This document shows positions 1 through 5,648 of a DNA stretch of 7,293 nt, one piece after another. The notes beneath the pieces were generated by a model. The model saw only the letters and a program-made list of their open reading frames with translations. It ran no database searches and was not told the origin of the DNA. Position 1 is the first letter of the stretch, and each line of letters begins with the position of its first letter. This DNA comes from Victivallales bacterium (GTDB taxonomy: Bacteria > Verrucomicrobiota > Lentisphaeria > Oligosphaerales > Oligosphaeraceae): assembly GCA_017431185.1 (NCBI GenBank), contig JAFRLP010000305.1:1-7293 (forward strand), read 5' to 3'. The position numbers and the translations under genes are program-made.

Positions 1-53
1 GGGAGGGACCAGTCACCCTGGCGGAGTTGGAGGGGTGCCTGGCCGCCACCTGA
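1..53 (+). CDS. Possible 3' end of an unidentified gene (partial)
   Basis: Reading from base 3, the frame is open to a TGA at 51-53 and would encode a C-terminus reading EGPVTLAELEGCLAAT. Most codons end in G or C, as in the confirmed genes of this window, and the peptide looks like an ordinary amphipathic terminal helix. The gene would converge on the ACT-domain gene, and the long inverted repeat begins 16 bases after its stop. Only 16 residues are visible, so no family can be named. Other frames are also open over this short stretch, and the call rests on codon composition and peptide character. Confidence 0.4.
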   Translation, partial: EGPVTLAELEGCLAAT

Positions 54-69
54 AGGCAAAAGTCAGTTA

Positions 70-224
70 GGAGTCGTAAAAAAAGAAAGGCAACAGTTTC
101 GGTTTTATTTTGAGGGGATTTTTCCATGGTCTGGAAGGAGCGCATGCACATGCGCGCCTGAACAGAGCATGGGCAAAGCACCCAAAAGAAACCGAAAATG
201 TAAACTTTATTTTTTAACGACTCC
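70..224. repeat. 155-base long inverted repeat (MITE-like element or bidirectional terminator)
   Basis: The whole segment folds back on itself around base 147. The outermost arms GGAGTCGT (70-77) and ACGACTCC (217-224) match exactly. The next 12 bases match at 10 of 12 (78-89 with 205-216), and 93-105 match 189-201 at 12 of 13 around a shared TTTCGGTTT. TTTTG (108-112) pairs with 183-187, CCATG (124-128) with 168-172, and TCTG (130-133) with 163-166. The apex is the perfect palindrome GCGCATGCACATGCGC (140-155), flanked by AGG/CCT. It fills the gap between two convergent coding ends and is bordered on both sides by TTA (67-69 and 225-227). Both strands carry T-rich runs near the outer stem (206-215 on the + strand; complement of 78-84), so it could end transcription both ways. 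No coding capacity is seen. The arms are directly visible; mobile origin is inference. Confidence 0.8.
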
Positions 225-659
225 TTAGCCTTTGACGCCCAGGTCCTTCTCGTCCAGCAGGACACATCCCGCCTTGCGGAGGATTTCGCGGGCGGCGTGG
301 GGTTCGCTGAAGCGCAGAATGAGCACAGGGTCTTCCCCCAGCGGCAACGCGAGATTGTACATGTACTCCACATTGATCTGGGTGTCATTCAACGCGGAGA
401 GCAGTTTGAGGAGCCCGCCAGGTGCGCGATTGACCTTCACCGCCGTGACATCATTCAGATGCAGCACGACATCCTGCGCCCGAAGGCATTTTTCAGCGGA
501 GTCCGTATCATCGACAATCAACCGCAGGATGCCGAATTCAGCGGTGTCGGCAACAGCCAACCCGCGAATGTCGATGTTGTTATCGGCCAGAATCCTGGCA
601 ATGGCCTCCAAACGCCCCTTGCGATTTTCGAGAAAGATGGAAAGTTGCCTGACTGCCAT
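225..659 (-). CDS. Tandem ACT-domain regulatory/amino-acid-binding protein
   Basis: A small cytoplasmic protein of 144 residues made of two ACT folds and nothing else. The first covers about residues 3-68: a QLSIFLENRKGRL strand-loop-helix start, then a second strand of the type ILRLIVDD. The second covers about 70-140 (VTAVKVNRAPGGLLKLLSAL, then PVLILRF). The N-x-x-G-x-L turn after the first strand (residues 12-17) is the usual ACT ligand-binding turn. ACT domains bind amino acids or other small ligands and mediate allosteric control. Free-standing double-ACT proteins of this size are often found beside phenylacetate-CoA ligase genes in other genomes, but none is seen here. The ATG at 659 is preceded by AAGGAG (complement of 668-673) at 8 bases. 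The TAA stop lies directly against the end of the long inverted repeat. The gene is divergent from the formyltransferase-like gene. Its ligand is unknown. Confidence 0.88.
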   Translation of the reverse strand: MAVRQLSIFLENRKGRLEAIARILADNNIDIRGLAVADTAEFGILRLIVDDTDSAEKCLRAQDVVLHLNDVTAVKVNRAPGGLLKLLSALNDTQINVEYMYNLALPLGEDPVLILRFSEPHAAREILRKAGCVLLDEKDLGVKG

Positions 660-798
660 GACTGAATCTCCTTGTCGTAGTATGTTGGGTGATGAAAAAC
701 TTGTTTATCCTTAATGTAATCCGCATTGACGTGGTTACAAACACCAATTGCCATTTTTTAGTGACCGATTTTTCATCAGCCAGATGCGTTGTCGTCAT

Positions 799-826
799 TT
801 GATATTTTTCATTAAGTGCTTACAGT
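799..826 (+). promoter_or_regulatory. Candidate promoter of the formyltransferase-like gene
   Basis: TTGATA (799-804, five of six matches to the -35 consensus) is followed after 16 bases by TACAGT (821-826, four of six to TATAAT). Transcription would start near base 833, about 22 bases before the ATG at 855 and downstream of an in-frame GTG at 816, which supports the ATG as the start. The same arrangement, with identical spacing and the same TTACAGTAA around the -10, stands before pyrB. Confidence 0.45.
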
Positions 827-844
827 AAAGCAACCCTTTTTCCC

Positions 845-850
845 AAGGAA
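845..850 (+). promoter_or_regulatory. Shine-Dalgarno site that fixes the start at 855
   Basis: AAGGAA ends four bases before the ATG at 855. The longer reading from the GTG at 816 has no such site and would begin upstream of the likely transcription start. Confidence 0.7.
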
Positions 851-854
851 AGCC

Positions 855-1745
855 ATGACAGAAATGCTCCCCCTTTTCCGACAGCCAACGGGGCGTCTTC
901 CCAATGCAGGCGTGTTCCTCAGCGGCAGCGGCAGCAACGCCGAAAAACTACTGGAGGCCCTGGAAGCCTGCCAACAGCCCCCGCTGCGGATACCTGCGCT
1001 GGTCACCGATTCCCCTGAAACCAGCCGGGCACGCGAAATCGGCTCTGCACACCACCTTCCGGTGGTCGAATGTGACATTCACCGCTTCTATCGGGAGCGG
1101 GGCGAGACCCGCATCTCCATCCTTACCGAGCGCGGACAGCAATTGCGTGAGGAGTGGACAAACCAACTCCGCCAGGCAGTGGCACCACTTGCCCTGGACT
1201 TCGGCGTGTTCGCCGGCTTCGTGCCCCTGACCAACCTGACGGCCGACCTGCCCTGCCTGAATGTCCATCCCGGAGACTTGACCTACCTGAAGGATGGCAG
1301 GCGCCTGTTCGTCGGCCTCCACACCATCCCCATTGAGCGGGCCATTCTGGAGGGGCTGGACTACCTGCGCAGCAGCGTCCTTATAGTGGAACCCTATTCG
1401 GGCAAGGGTGACAGCATGGACAACGGACTCCTGCTCGGCGTATCCGCCCCCGTACCCATTCTGCTGAACGGGTTCTCCCGAGAGGCACTTCACGCCAGCG
1501 CAGCAGCACGCCCCGAACGCCGACCCAAAGGCGGCTGGCAGGATGATTTGGAACGGGTCGCCCTGCTCAACCAGGACAATCTGAAACGCAACGGCGACTG
1601 GACGGTGCTGCCACCTGTCGTGATGTCCTTCGCGTCGGGCAACTATGCCACGGACGGACACGGCGGTCTGTTCTACCAGGGGCAGCCCGTACACACAGTG
1701 GAATACTCTCCCGACGGAGAGGCCACCCCCATTCCCCGCAAGTGA
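855..1745 (+). CDS. Formyltransferase-fold protein related to PurN (GAR transformylase)
   Basis: The protein has 296 residues from the ATG at 855. An N-terminal Rossmann-like start, GVFLSGSGSN (19-28), matches the opening strand and loop of PurN, which uses 10-formyltetrahydrofolate to formylate glycinamide ribonucleotide in purine synthesis. LDFGVFAGF (113-121) corresponds to the PurN strand ending in an AG-F/Y-M type motif. LNVHPGDL (135-142) holds the catalytic Asn136 and His138. DNGLLL (189-194) supplies a likely third catalytic residue, Asp189. It differs from typical PurN (about 200-215 residues) by an 18-residue leader, an insert of roughly 20 residues rich in charge (about 75-110), and a C-terminal extension from about 205 to 296 that I cannot assign. 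The fold and catalytic residues are well supported; GAR as the substrate is not. The next gene, pyrB, is a nucleotide-synthesis gene with a look-alike promoter, which is compatible with a purine role. Confidence 0.75.
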   Translation: MTEMLPLFRQPTGRLPNAGVFLSGSGSNAEKLLEALEACQQPPLRIPALVTDSPETSRAREIGSAHHLPVVECDIHRFYRERGETRISILTERGQQLREEWTNQLRQAVAPLALDFGVFAGFVPLTNLTADLPCLNVHPGDLTYLKDGRRLFVGLHTIPIERAILEGLDYLRSSVLIVEPYSGKGDSMDNGLLLGVSAPVPILLNGFSREALHASAAARPERRPKGGWQDDLERVALLNQDNLKRNGDWTVLPPVVMSFASGNYATDGHGGLFYQGQPVHTVEYSPDGEATPIPRK

Positions 1746-1756
1746 GGAATTGGGGG
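1726..1756 (+). terminator. Strong hairpin spanning the formyltransferase-like gene's stop codon
   Basis: CCCCCATTCC (1726-1735) pairs with GGAATTGGGGG (1746-1756) through ten base pairs with one bulged T, around a ten-base loop that contains the TGA stop (1743-1745). It is G/C-rich and stable, but no T-run follows it, so it is not a classical intrinsic terminator. It could protect the 3' end, pause polymerase, or assist Rho-dependent termination before the pyrB promoter. Confidence 0.35.
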
Positions 1757-1764
1757 CTGATGAC

Positions 1765-1792
1765 TTGAAACCTGGGGATTTGACATTACAGT
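1765..1792 (+). promoter_or_regulatory. Candidate promoter of the pyrB-skp-lpxD operon
   Basis: TTGAAA (1765-1770) and TACAGT (1787-1792) are 16 bases apart, the same hexamer type and spacing as before the preceding gene. The -10 lies in TTACAGTAA (1786-1794). The predicted start near 1799 leaves a leader of about 49 bases with AGGAGA (1837-1842) five bases before the pyrB ATG. A perfect TTGACA also occurs at 1780-1785, but no -10 stands at the right distance from it because the sequence turns GC-rich. Confidence 0.4.
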
Positions 1793-1847
1793 AATATTTC
1801 CGGCGGCGTCCATTCCGAATTCACCAGGTGTCCGCCAGGAGACAAAC

Positions 1848-2939
1848 ATGCTGAAACGCAAGAGACTGGATGAGATCAGTTGGTCAGACTACCAGGCCCT
1901 GACCCAAGAAGAACAGGCCCCATTTTTGGTGCAGAACAACGGACGTCCCTTTCACGTGTTGCTGGCGCAGCAATTTGACCGGGACTCCCTGGATGCGCTC
2001 TGCGATTTGGCGACCCGCATTCGTCGCATCGCCAAGAGCAAGGCCGGCATGGAGTTTCTCTCCAGCCTGCTCTCCCACAAGCGGGCCATGATGTATTTTC
2101 ACCAGCCTTCCAGCCGGACCTTTCTCTCCTTCTATTCGGCGTGCCTGATCCTAGGCATACGTGTGGCGGAGGTGCGTGACGCATCCATCTCCTCCGAGCA
2201 GAAGGGAGAGACGATGGAGGACTCCGTGCGCGTCTTCAGTTCCTATTTCGACATGATCATCATGCGCACGCCAGTCCAGGGATTTGTCGACAAGATGGCC
2301 TGGATGCTCTCCAACACCGACCGTCCCGTGCCGATTCTCAATGCGGGGTCCGGCAAAGACCAGCACCCGACACAGGCGCTTCTGGACATCTACACACTGC
2401 AGCGCAGCTTTGAGAAGAACGGCGGTCTGGAAAACAAGAACGTGGTTTTCTGCGGAGACCTGAAACGCGGAAGAACCGTCCGTTCCCTTGCCCGTCTGCT
2501 GACCTTCTACCCGAACATCCACCAGACATTTGCGGCGCCGGACGAACTCCAGATCAGCGATGACATCCTCCAGTTTCTGCGTGACCACGATGTCCAATAC
2601 ACAGTCACCAACGATTTCAAGGCCCAAATCCCCCAGGCGGACGCCATCTACATGACCCGCATACAGGACGAATGGGATACCCGTCCTGGCGAGAGCGCCA
2701 AACTGCGGATGGAGGACTACTGGTTCACGGCGGAGGACCTGCCGAGGCTGCCGCGCCACGGCATCATCATGCACCCGCTGCCCCGCCGCCACGAAATCGA
2801 CACCGCCTGCGACAACGACTCCCGTGCGGTCTATTGGAGGCAGATGCGCAATGGAATGTGGATACGCTGTGCGCTCATCGCCACCATATTCTGCCGCGAC
2901 ACCGAAATCAACAGCTACTACACCCTCAACATCAAATAA
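1848..2939 (+). CDS. pyrB: Aspartate carbamoyltransferase, catalytic chain (divergent form)
   Basis: The enzyme joins carbamoyl phosphate and L-aspartate to make N-carbamoyl-aspartate, the second step of pyrimidine synthesis, in the cytoplasm. Of 363 residues, about 37 form an N-terminal extension relative to the roughly 310-residue E. coli chain. The carbamoyl-phosphate loop is PSSRT (87-91). KGET (119-122) supplies the lysine that reaches a neighbouring subunit's active site. IIMR (137-140) gives the conserved arginine, HPTQALLD (173-180) the conserved histidine, GDLKRGRTVRSLA (203-215) the domain-linking segment, and MTRIQ (269-273) and HPLPRRHEI (309-317) the aspartate-binding half. HPLPR, and not HCLP, separates it from ornithine carbamoyltransferase. 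The usual F-x-[EK]-x-S-[GT]-R-T signature is altered (FHQPSSRT: Gln for Glu/Lys, Ser for Thr). No pyrI gene follows. It leads an apparent operon: the skp-type gene begins 14 bases after its stop. Confidence 0.92.
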   Translation: MLKRKRLDEISWSDYQALTQEEQAPFLVQNNGRPFHVLLAQQFDRDSLDALCDLATRIRRIAKSKAGMEFLSSLLSHKRAMMYFHQPSSRTFLSFYSACLILGIRVAEVRDASISSEQKGETMEDSVRVFSSYFDMIIMRTPVQGFVDKMAWMLSNTDRPVPILNAGSGKDQHPTQALLDIYTLQRSFEKNGGLENKNVVFCGDLKRGRTVRSLARLLTFYPNIHQTFAAPDELQISDDILQFLRDHDVQYTVTNDFKAQIPQADAIYMTRIQDEWDTRPGESAKLRMEDYWFTAEDLPRLPRHGIIMHPLPRRHEIDTACDNDSRAVYWRQMRNGMWIRCALIATIFCRDTEINSYYTLNIK

Positions 2940-2943
2940 GGAG
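2938..2943 (+). promoter_or_regulatory. Shine-Dalgarno site of the skp-type gene, overlapping the pyrB stop
   Basis: AAGGAG shares its first two bases with the pyrB TAA and lies 10 bases before the ATG at 2954. It decides that start against a longer in-frame reading that would run from 2672 inside pyrB, and suggests coupled translation. Confidence 0.7.
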
Positions 2944-2953
2944 TTTTCCCGCC

Positions 2954-3616
2954 ATGCATCTGTCCAAGTCCCTGCTGATTCTCGCAGCCCTGTCATCGCT
3001 AGCCGTGTTTGCCCAAGACAAAATGGGCTATGTGAATATGGCCGACCTCTTTGAGGGATACTACAAGACAGTCAATGCCAACATCATCTTCGAAAACCGC
3101 AAAAAGGAGTTTGAGGAACGCATGAACCTCCTGCGCGTCGAAGTGGAGAACGCCGGCAAAGACGCCCGCGCCGTGGAAAACGAGGCCCGCAATGAACTCC
3201 TCTCCAAGGAGGCGCGCGAAGAGGCCATGCGCAAATTCCGCGTGCGCGCCGAAATGTTCAACAACAAACGCGAGGAATTCGAGCGCAACCGTCAGAAGGG
3301 CATGGCCGACCTGCGCCGCGTCCAGTTCTCCACCGAGGAGGGGCTCATCAAGGATTTGGGCGAACTCGTGAAAAAATATGCCAAAGACAACGGTTACACC
3401 CATGTTTTCGACATTTCGGGGCAGTCCATGAACCGTATGCCCATATTGCTCGTCTATCCGGAACAGCAGGATATCACCAAGGCGATACTGCAAGTCGTGA
3501 ACAGCGGACATGAGACCGAACTTAAGGAGGCGACCGAAAAACTCGAAGCCATCCGCAAATCAGGCCGTGAAGAGGCTGGAAACAACCTCAAGGCCAACTC
3601 GGAAGAAGACAAGTAA
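2954..3616 (+). CDS. skp: Skp/OmpH-family periplasmic chaperone
   Basis: Skp-family proteins are trimeric periplasmic chaperones whose long helical arms hold unfolded outer-membrane proteins on the way to the BAM complex. This 220-residue protein starts with a signal peptide: two basic-polar residues, a hydrophobic stretch LLILAALSSLAV (7-18), and a likely cut after Ala20. KMGYVNMADLFEGYYKT (23-39) is the typical first strand of the trimer core (GxVNmxxlF). A highly charged, heptad-like helical region follows from about 42 to 140 with few prolines or glycines. Core strands return at about 147-169 (GYTHVFDISG, then MPILLVYPE). A charged tail of about 37 residues (184-220) makes it longer than E. 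coli Skp (161 residues). It lies between pyrB and lpxD; adjacent skp and lpxD genes are a widespread arrangement. The family is clear from pattern, while direct chaperone function is inferred. Confidence 0.85.
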   Translation: MHLSKSLLILAALSSLAVFAQDKMGYVNMADLFEGYYKTVNANIIFENRKKEFEERMNLLRVEVENAGKDARAVENEARNELLSKEAREEAMRKFRVRAEMFNNKREEFERNRQKGMADLRRVQFSTEEGLIKDLGELVKKYAKDNGYTHVFDISGQSMNRMPILLVYPEQQDITKAILQVVNSGHETELKEATEKLEAIRKSGREEAGNNLKANSEEDK

Positions 3617-3636
3617 TCAGGACAGGAGGAGAGACG

Positions 3637-4695
3637 ATGCTCATCACCCGCACGGCACAGGAAATCGCAGCCCTGGTCGGTGGCACGCTCAAAGGCGATT
3701 GCCGCCAGGCGCTGACAGGTGTATCCTCGCTCAAGGAGGCCATGACCACGGATGTGGCGTTCCTTGGCAACGAGAAATACGAGCCGCAGGTGCTACCCTC
3801 CCGCGCGGGCGTGGTGCTTGTCCCGTCATTGTTCAAGGTCGAGCCGCCGGCAGGACGCGCCTGGGTAGTCTGCGAGAATCCCTCGCAGGCCTTCACCAAA
3901 GTCGTGCAGGTGTTCACTCCGCCGCCCGTGCAATACGCCCCTGGCGTGGATGCGCGTGCAGCCGTTGACCCGACGGCGGAGATTGACCCGACCGCCAGCA
4001 TCGGCGCTTGCGCCGTGATTGGCAAAGGGGCCAAAGTCGGGGCGCGAAGCGTGGTCGGTCCAGGATGTTTCATCGGCGAATCCACCACGCTGGGTGAAGA
4101 CTGTCTGCTGTACGCCAATGTCACTGTACGGGAACGCTGTATTCTGGGCAACCGCGTCATCCTTCATCCTGGCGTGGTCATCGGCGCGGATGGATTCGGC
4201 TACGACAGCGGCCCGCAAGGGCATACCAAGGTTCCGCAAGTCGGCATTGTCCAACTGGATGATGATGTCGAAATCGGAGCCAATTCCTGCGTTGACAGAG
4301 CGCGTTTCGGACGCACCTGGATTCAGCAGGGCACCAAAATCGACAACCTGGTGCAAGTGGGGCATAATTGCCAAATCGGGCCAGGCTGCCTGCTGGTGGG
4401 ACAATGCGGCATCTCCGGAAGCTGCGTGCTGGGCAAGGGAGTCATCTTTGCGGGACAGGCAGGTTCCGTGGGACACCTGCAAATTGCGGACGGCACCATC
4501 CTCATGGCCCAATCAGGACTCACAAAGGACACCAAGCCAGGCGCCGTCATGATGGGCATGCCAGCCCAGGACCGCCGTGAATGGGCGCGTGAGCAGATGT
4601 ACCTGAACCGAGTAGGTGACCTCATCAAGGAGGTCAAGTCCCTCACCGCCAAAGTCGCCGCCCTGGAAGCTACGCGAGAACACTATCTCGAATGA
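3637..4695 (+). CDS. lpxD: UDP-3-O-(3-hydroxyacyl)glucosamine N-acyltransferase
   Basis: LpxD transfers a 3-hydroxyacyl chain from acyl-carrier protein to the 2-amino group of UDP-3-O-acyl-glucosamine, the third step of lipid A synthesis, at the cytoplasmic side. The 352 residues match the family length. The N-terminal nucleotide-binding domain (1-100) carries GVSSLKEAMTTDVAFL and NEKY (45-48). A left-handed beta-helix of hexapeptide repeats runs from about 105 to 300, beginning PTAEIDPTASIG. IGADGFGY (182-189) is diagnostic, and DNLVQVGHN (236-244) holds the catalytic His243. GMPAQDRREW (307-316) and a C-terminal helix, probably part of the trimer's helical bundle, close the protein. A strong AGGAGGAGA (3624-3632) stands five bases upstream, 20 bases after the skp-type stop. 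The fabZ and lpxA genes that often follow are absent; the gene's last 26 bases overlap the end of the leftward repressor gene. Confidence 0.95.
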   Translation: MLITRTAQEIAALVGGTLKGDCRQALTGVSSLKEAMTTDVAFLGNEKYEPQVLPSRAGVVLVPSLFKVEPPAGRAWVVCENPSQAFTKVVQVFTPPPVQYAPGVDARAAVDPTAEIDPTASIGACAVIGKGAKVGARSVVGPGCFIGESTTLGEDCLLYANVTVRERCILGNRVILHPGVVIGADGFGYDSGPQGHTKVPQVGIVQLDDDVEIGANSCVDRARFGRTWIQQGTKIDNLVQVGHNCQIGPGCLLVGQCGISGSCVLGKGVIFAGQAGSVGHLQIADGTILMAQSGLTKDTKPGAVMMGMPAQDRREWAREQMYLNRVGDLIKEVKSLTAKVAALEATREHYLE

Positions 4696-5632
4696 TGAGC
4701 CGATAGGGGAGCGTGATGGTTCGCCTCAGCGAATCGCTGTCCAGCCAGGCGGTGAGGATATCCCCCACCGCATTGGCCATGGCGTGGTAGTCTGGCGAGA
4801 TGGTGGTTTGCGGTGGAACCGCAAACTGCGAGAAAAAAGTCTGCTCGGAGGCTATGAGCGAGATGTCTTCAGGCACGCGTCGGTTGAACAGGGAAAGCGC
4901 ATAGAGCGCCAGAATGCCCGCGTTGCCGCCAGGGCAGAACAGGGCATCGACTTTATGCTGGAGCAGTTTGCCGATGAGTTCCACGTACCTCTCTGTCCCG
5001 TCCCCCGTGAAATAGACAAACTGCTGGTCGTGAGGCAGGTCAAGACGCTGCAGCACTGCAACAATGGCCTGGAACCGTAATGACGCATTGCCTCGGTCTG
5101 GGGTACCATGGATAAGGCACCCGATCCTACGACAGCCACGTGAATGCAGATGCTCGATGGCCAGCCGCATGCCCTGCGCTTCGTCCGAACAGACATGATA
5201 GACGTTCTGCTGATAGTTTTTTCCCTGCGCACGGTCGGTGATGACCAAAGGGACGGGGAAACGCCTGGCCCAGCCTGGGAAATCGGCATTTTCGCAGCCG
5301 ATGGCCACGGCCCCGCAGAACTGGATGCTGTCCAGCCGTTCCAGGTTGTTCACGGGGAGAATCTCCAGGCGGAAATCCCGTTCAGGCAGAACTTGCGCCA
5401 GGCTCATCAGGATCATGTCCACACAGCTCTGCACTGGATACACGGAATTGTACGGCGTGATGATGACCACGTTTTTCTTGTGCCCCGTCAGACGGGGATG
5501 GTAGCCGTGGCTCCTCGCCACCTCCAGCACCTTCGCGCGTATCTCCTTGCCGACTCCCGTTTGATGGCTGAAAACACGTGACACCGTGGCCGCCGAAACT
5601 CCAGACAATTTGGCGATTTCCTGTATGTTCAT
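4670..5632 (-). CDS. LacI-family transcriptional repressor with a shortened hinge
   Basis: The protein has 320 residues from the ATG at 5632, chosen because AAGGAG (complement of 5643-5648) lies 10 bases upstream and because MNIQEIAKLSGVS is a typical LacI-family start. A reading from 5665 would add 11 basic residues and bury that site. The helix-turn-helix is at 2-21 with TVSRVF in the recognition helix. YHP (44-46) ends the DNA-binding domain, but only about eight residues separate Pro46 from the first strand VVIITP (55-60). The family usually has about 14 there, including an AR-x-L hinge helix, which is missing. A periplasmic-binding-protein-like sensor domain follows (about 54-320) with LVITDR (129-134), the HL-x-x-x-GC-x-RIG helix-strand (161-171) and ISLIASE (257-263). 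It is divergent from the dehydrogenase pair and likely represses it and itself, with a sugar-like inducer. Inducer and operator are unknown. Confidence 0.9.
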   Translation of the reverse strand: MNIQEIAKLSGVSAATVSRVFSHQTGVGKEIRAKVLEVARSHGYHPRLTGHKKNVVIITPYNSVYPVQSCVDMILMSLAQVLPERDFRLEILPVNNLERLDSIQFCGAVAIGCENADFPGWARRFPVPLVITDRAQGKNYQQNVYHVCSDEAQGMRLAIEHLHSRGCRRIGCLIHGTPDRGNASLRFQAIVAVLQRLDLPHDQQFVYFTGDGTERYVELIGKLLQHKVDALFCPGGNAGILALYALSLFNRRVPEDISLIASEQTFFSQFAVPPQTTISPDYHAMANAVGDILTAWLDSDSLRRTITLPYRLIIRDSVLA

Positions 5633-5642
5633 GAAAATCTTT

Positions 5643-5648
5643 CTCCTT
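5643..5648 (-). promoter_or_regulatory. Shine-Dalgarno site of the LacI-family gene
   Basis: On the complementary strand this reads AAGGAG, ten bases before the ATG at 5632. It fixes that start over the in-frame ATG at 5665. Confidence 0.7.

Larger units (their letters stand above)
674..854. promoter_or_regulatory. Divergent control region between ACT gene and formyltransferase-like gene
   Basis: This AT-rich intergenic stretch must hold the promoters of both flanking genes. It contains an exact 10-base inverted pair, TGATGAAAAA (690-699) and TTTTTCATCA (769-778), plus a third copy with one change, TTTTTCATTA (805-814), in the same orientation as the second and 36 bases further on. The third copy sits between the proposed -35 and -10 of the rightward promoter, a natural place for an operator. 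For the leftward gene only weak hexamers were found (TTGTAA and TACATT on the complement, 16 apart), which I would not rely on. No convincing coding sequence lies in this stretch. Confidence 0.45.

Noticed and set aside
232..714. A 160-codon open frame on the plus strand opposite the ACT gene
   Set aside because: The minus-strand frame gives two clean ACT domains and has a good Shine-Dalgarno site; the plus frame is serine/arginine-rich without motifs.
816..854. GTG start that would add 13 residues to the formyltransferase-like protein
   Set aside because: No Shine-Dalgarno site, and it would lie upstream of the likely transcription start; the ATG at 855 has AAGGAA close by.
948..1694. A 248-codon open frame on the minus strand
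   Set aside because: It lies wholly antisense to the formyltransferase-like gene, has no recognisable motifs or Shine-Dalgarno site, and is explained by GC-rich third positions of the real gene.
1780..1785. Perfect TTGACA before pyrB
   Set aside because: No acceptable -10 at 15-19 bases downstream, since that stretch is GC-rich; kept only as a note under the candidate promoter.
2672..2953. In-frame upstream extension of the skp-type gene
   Set aside because: It overlaps pyrB, encodes a low-quality proline/histidine-rich peptide, and would bury the signal peptide that begins at the ATG at 2954.
2151..2996. A 281-codon open frame on the minus strand
   Set aside because: Antisense shadow of pyrB, which shows complete aspartate carbamoyltransferase motifs; the antisense peptide resembles nothing.
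3826..4512. A 228-codon open frame on the minus strand
   Set aside because: Antisense to the lpxD hexapeptide region; its length follows from the repeat-like composition of lpxD.
4675..4690. Short hairpin CGAGA/TCTCG at the lpxD-repressor junction
   Set aside because: Only five pairs, inside both coding regions and without a T-run; too weak for a terminator call.
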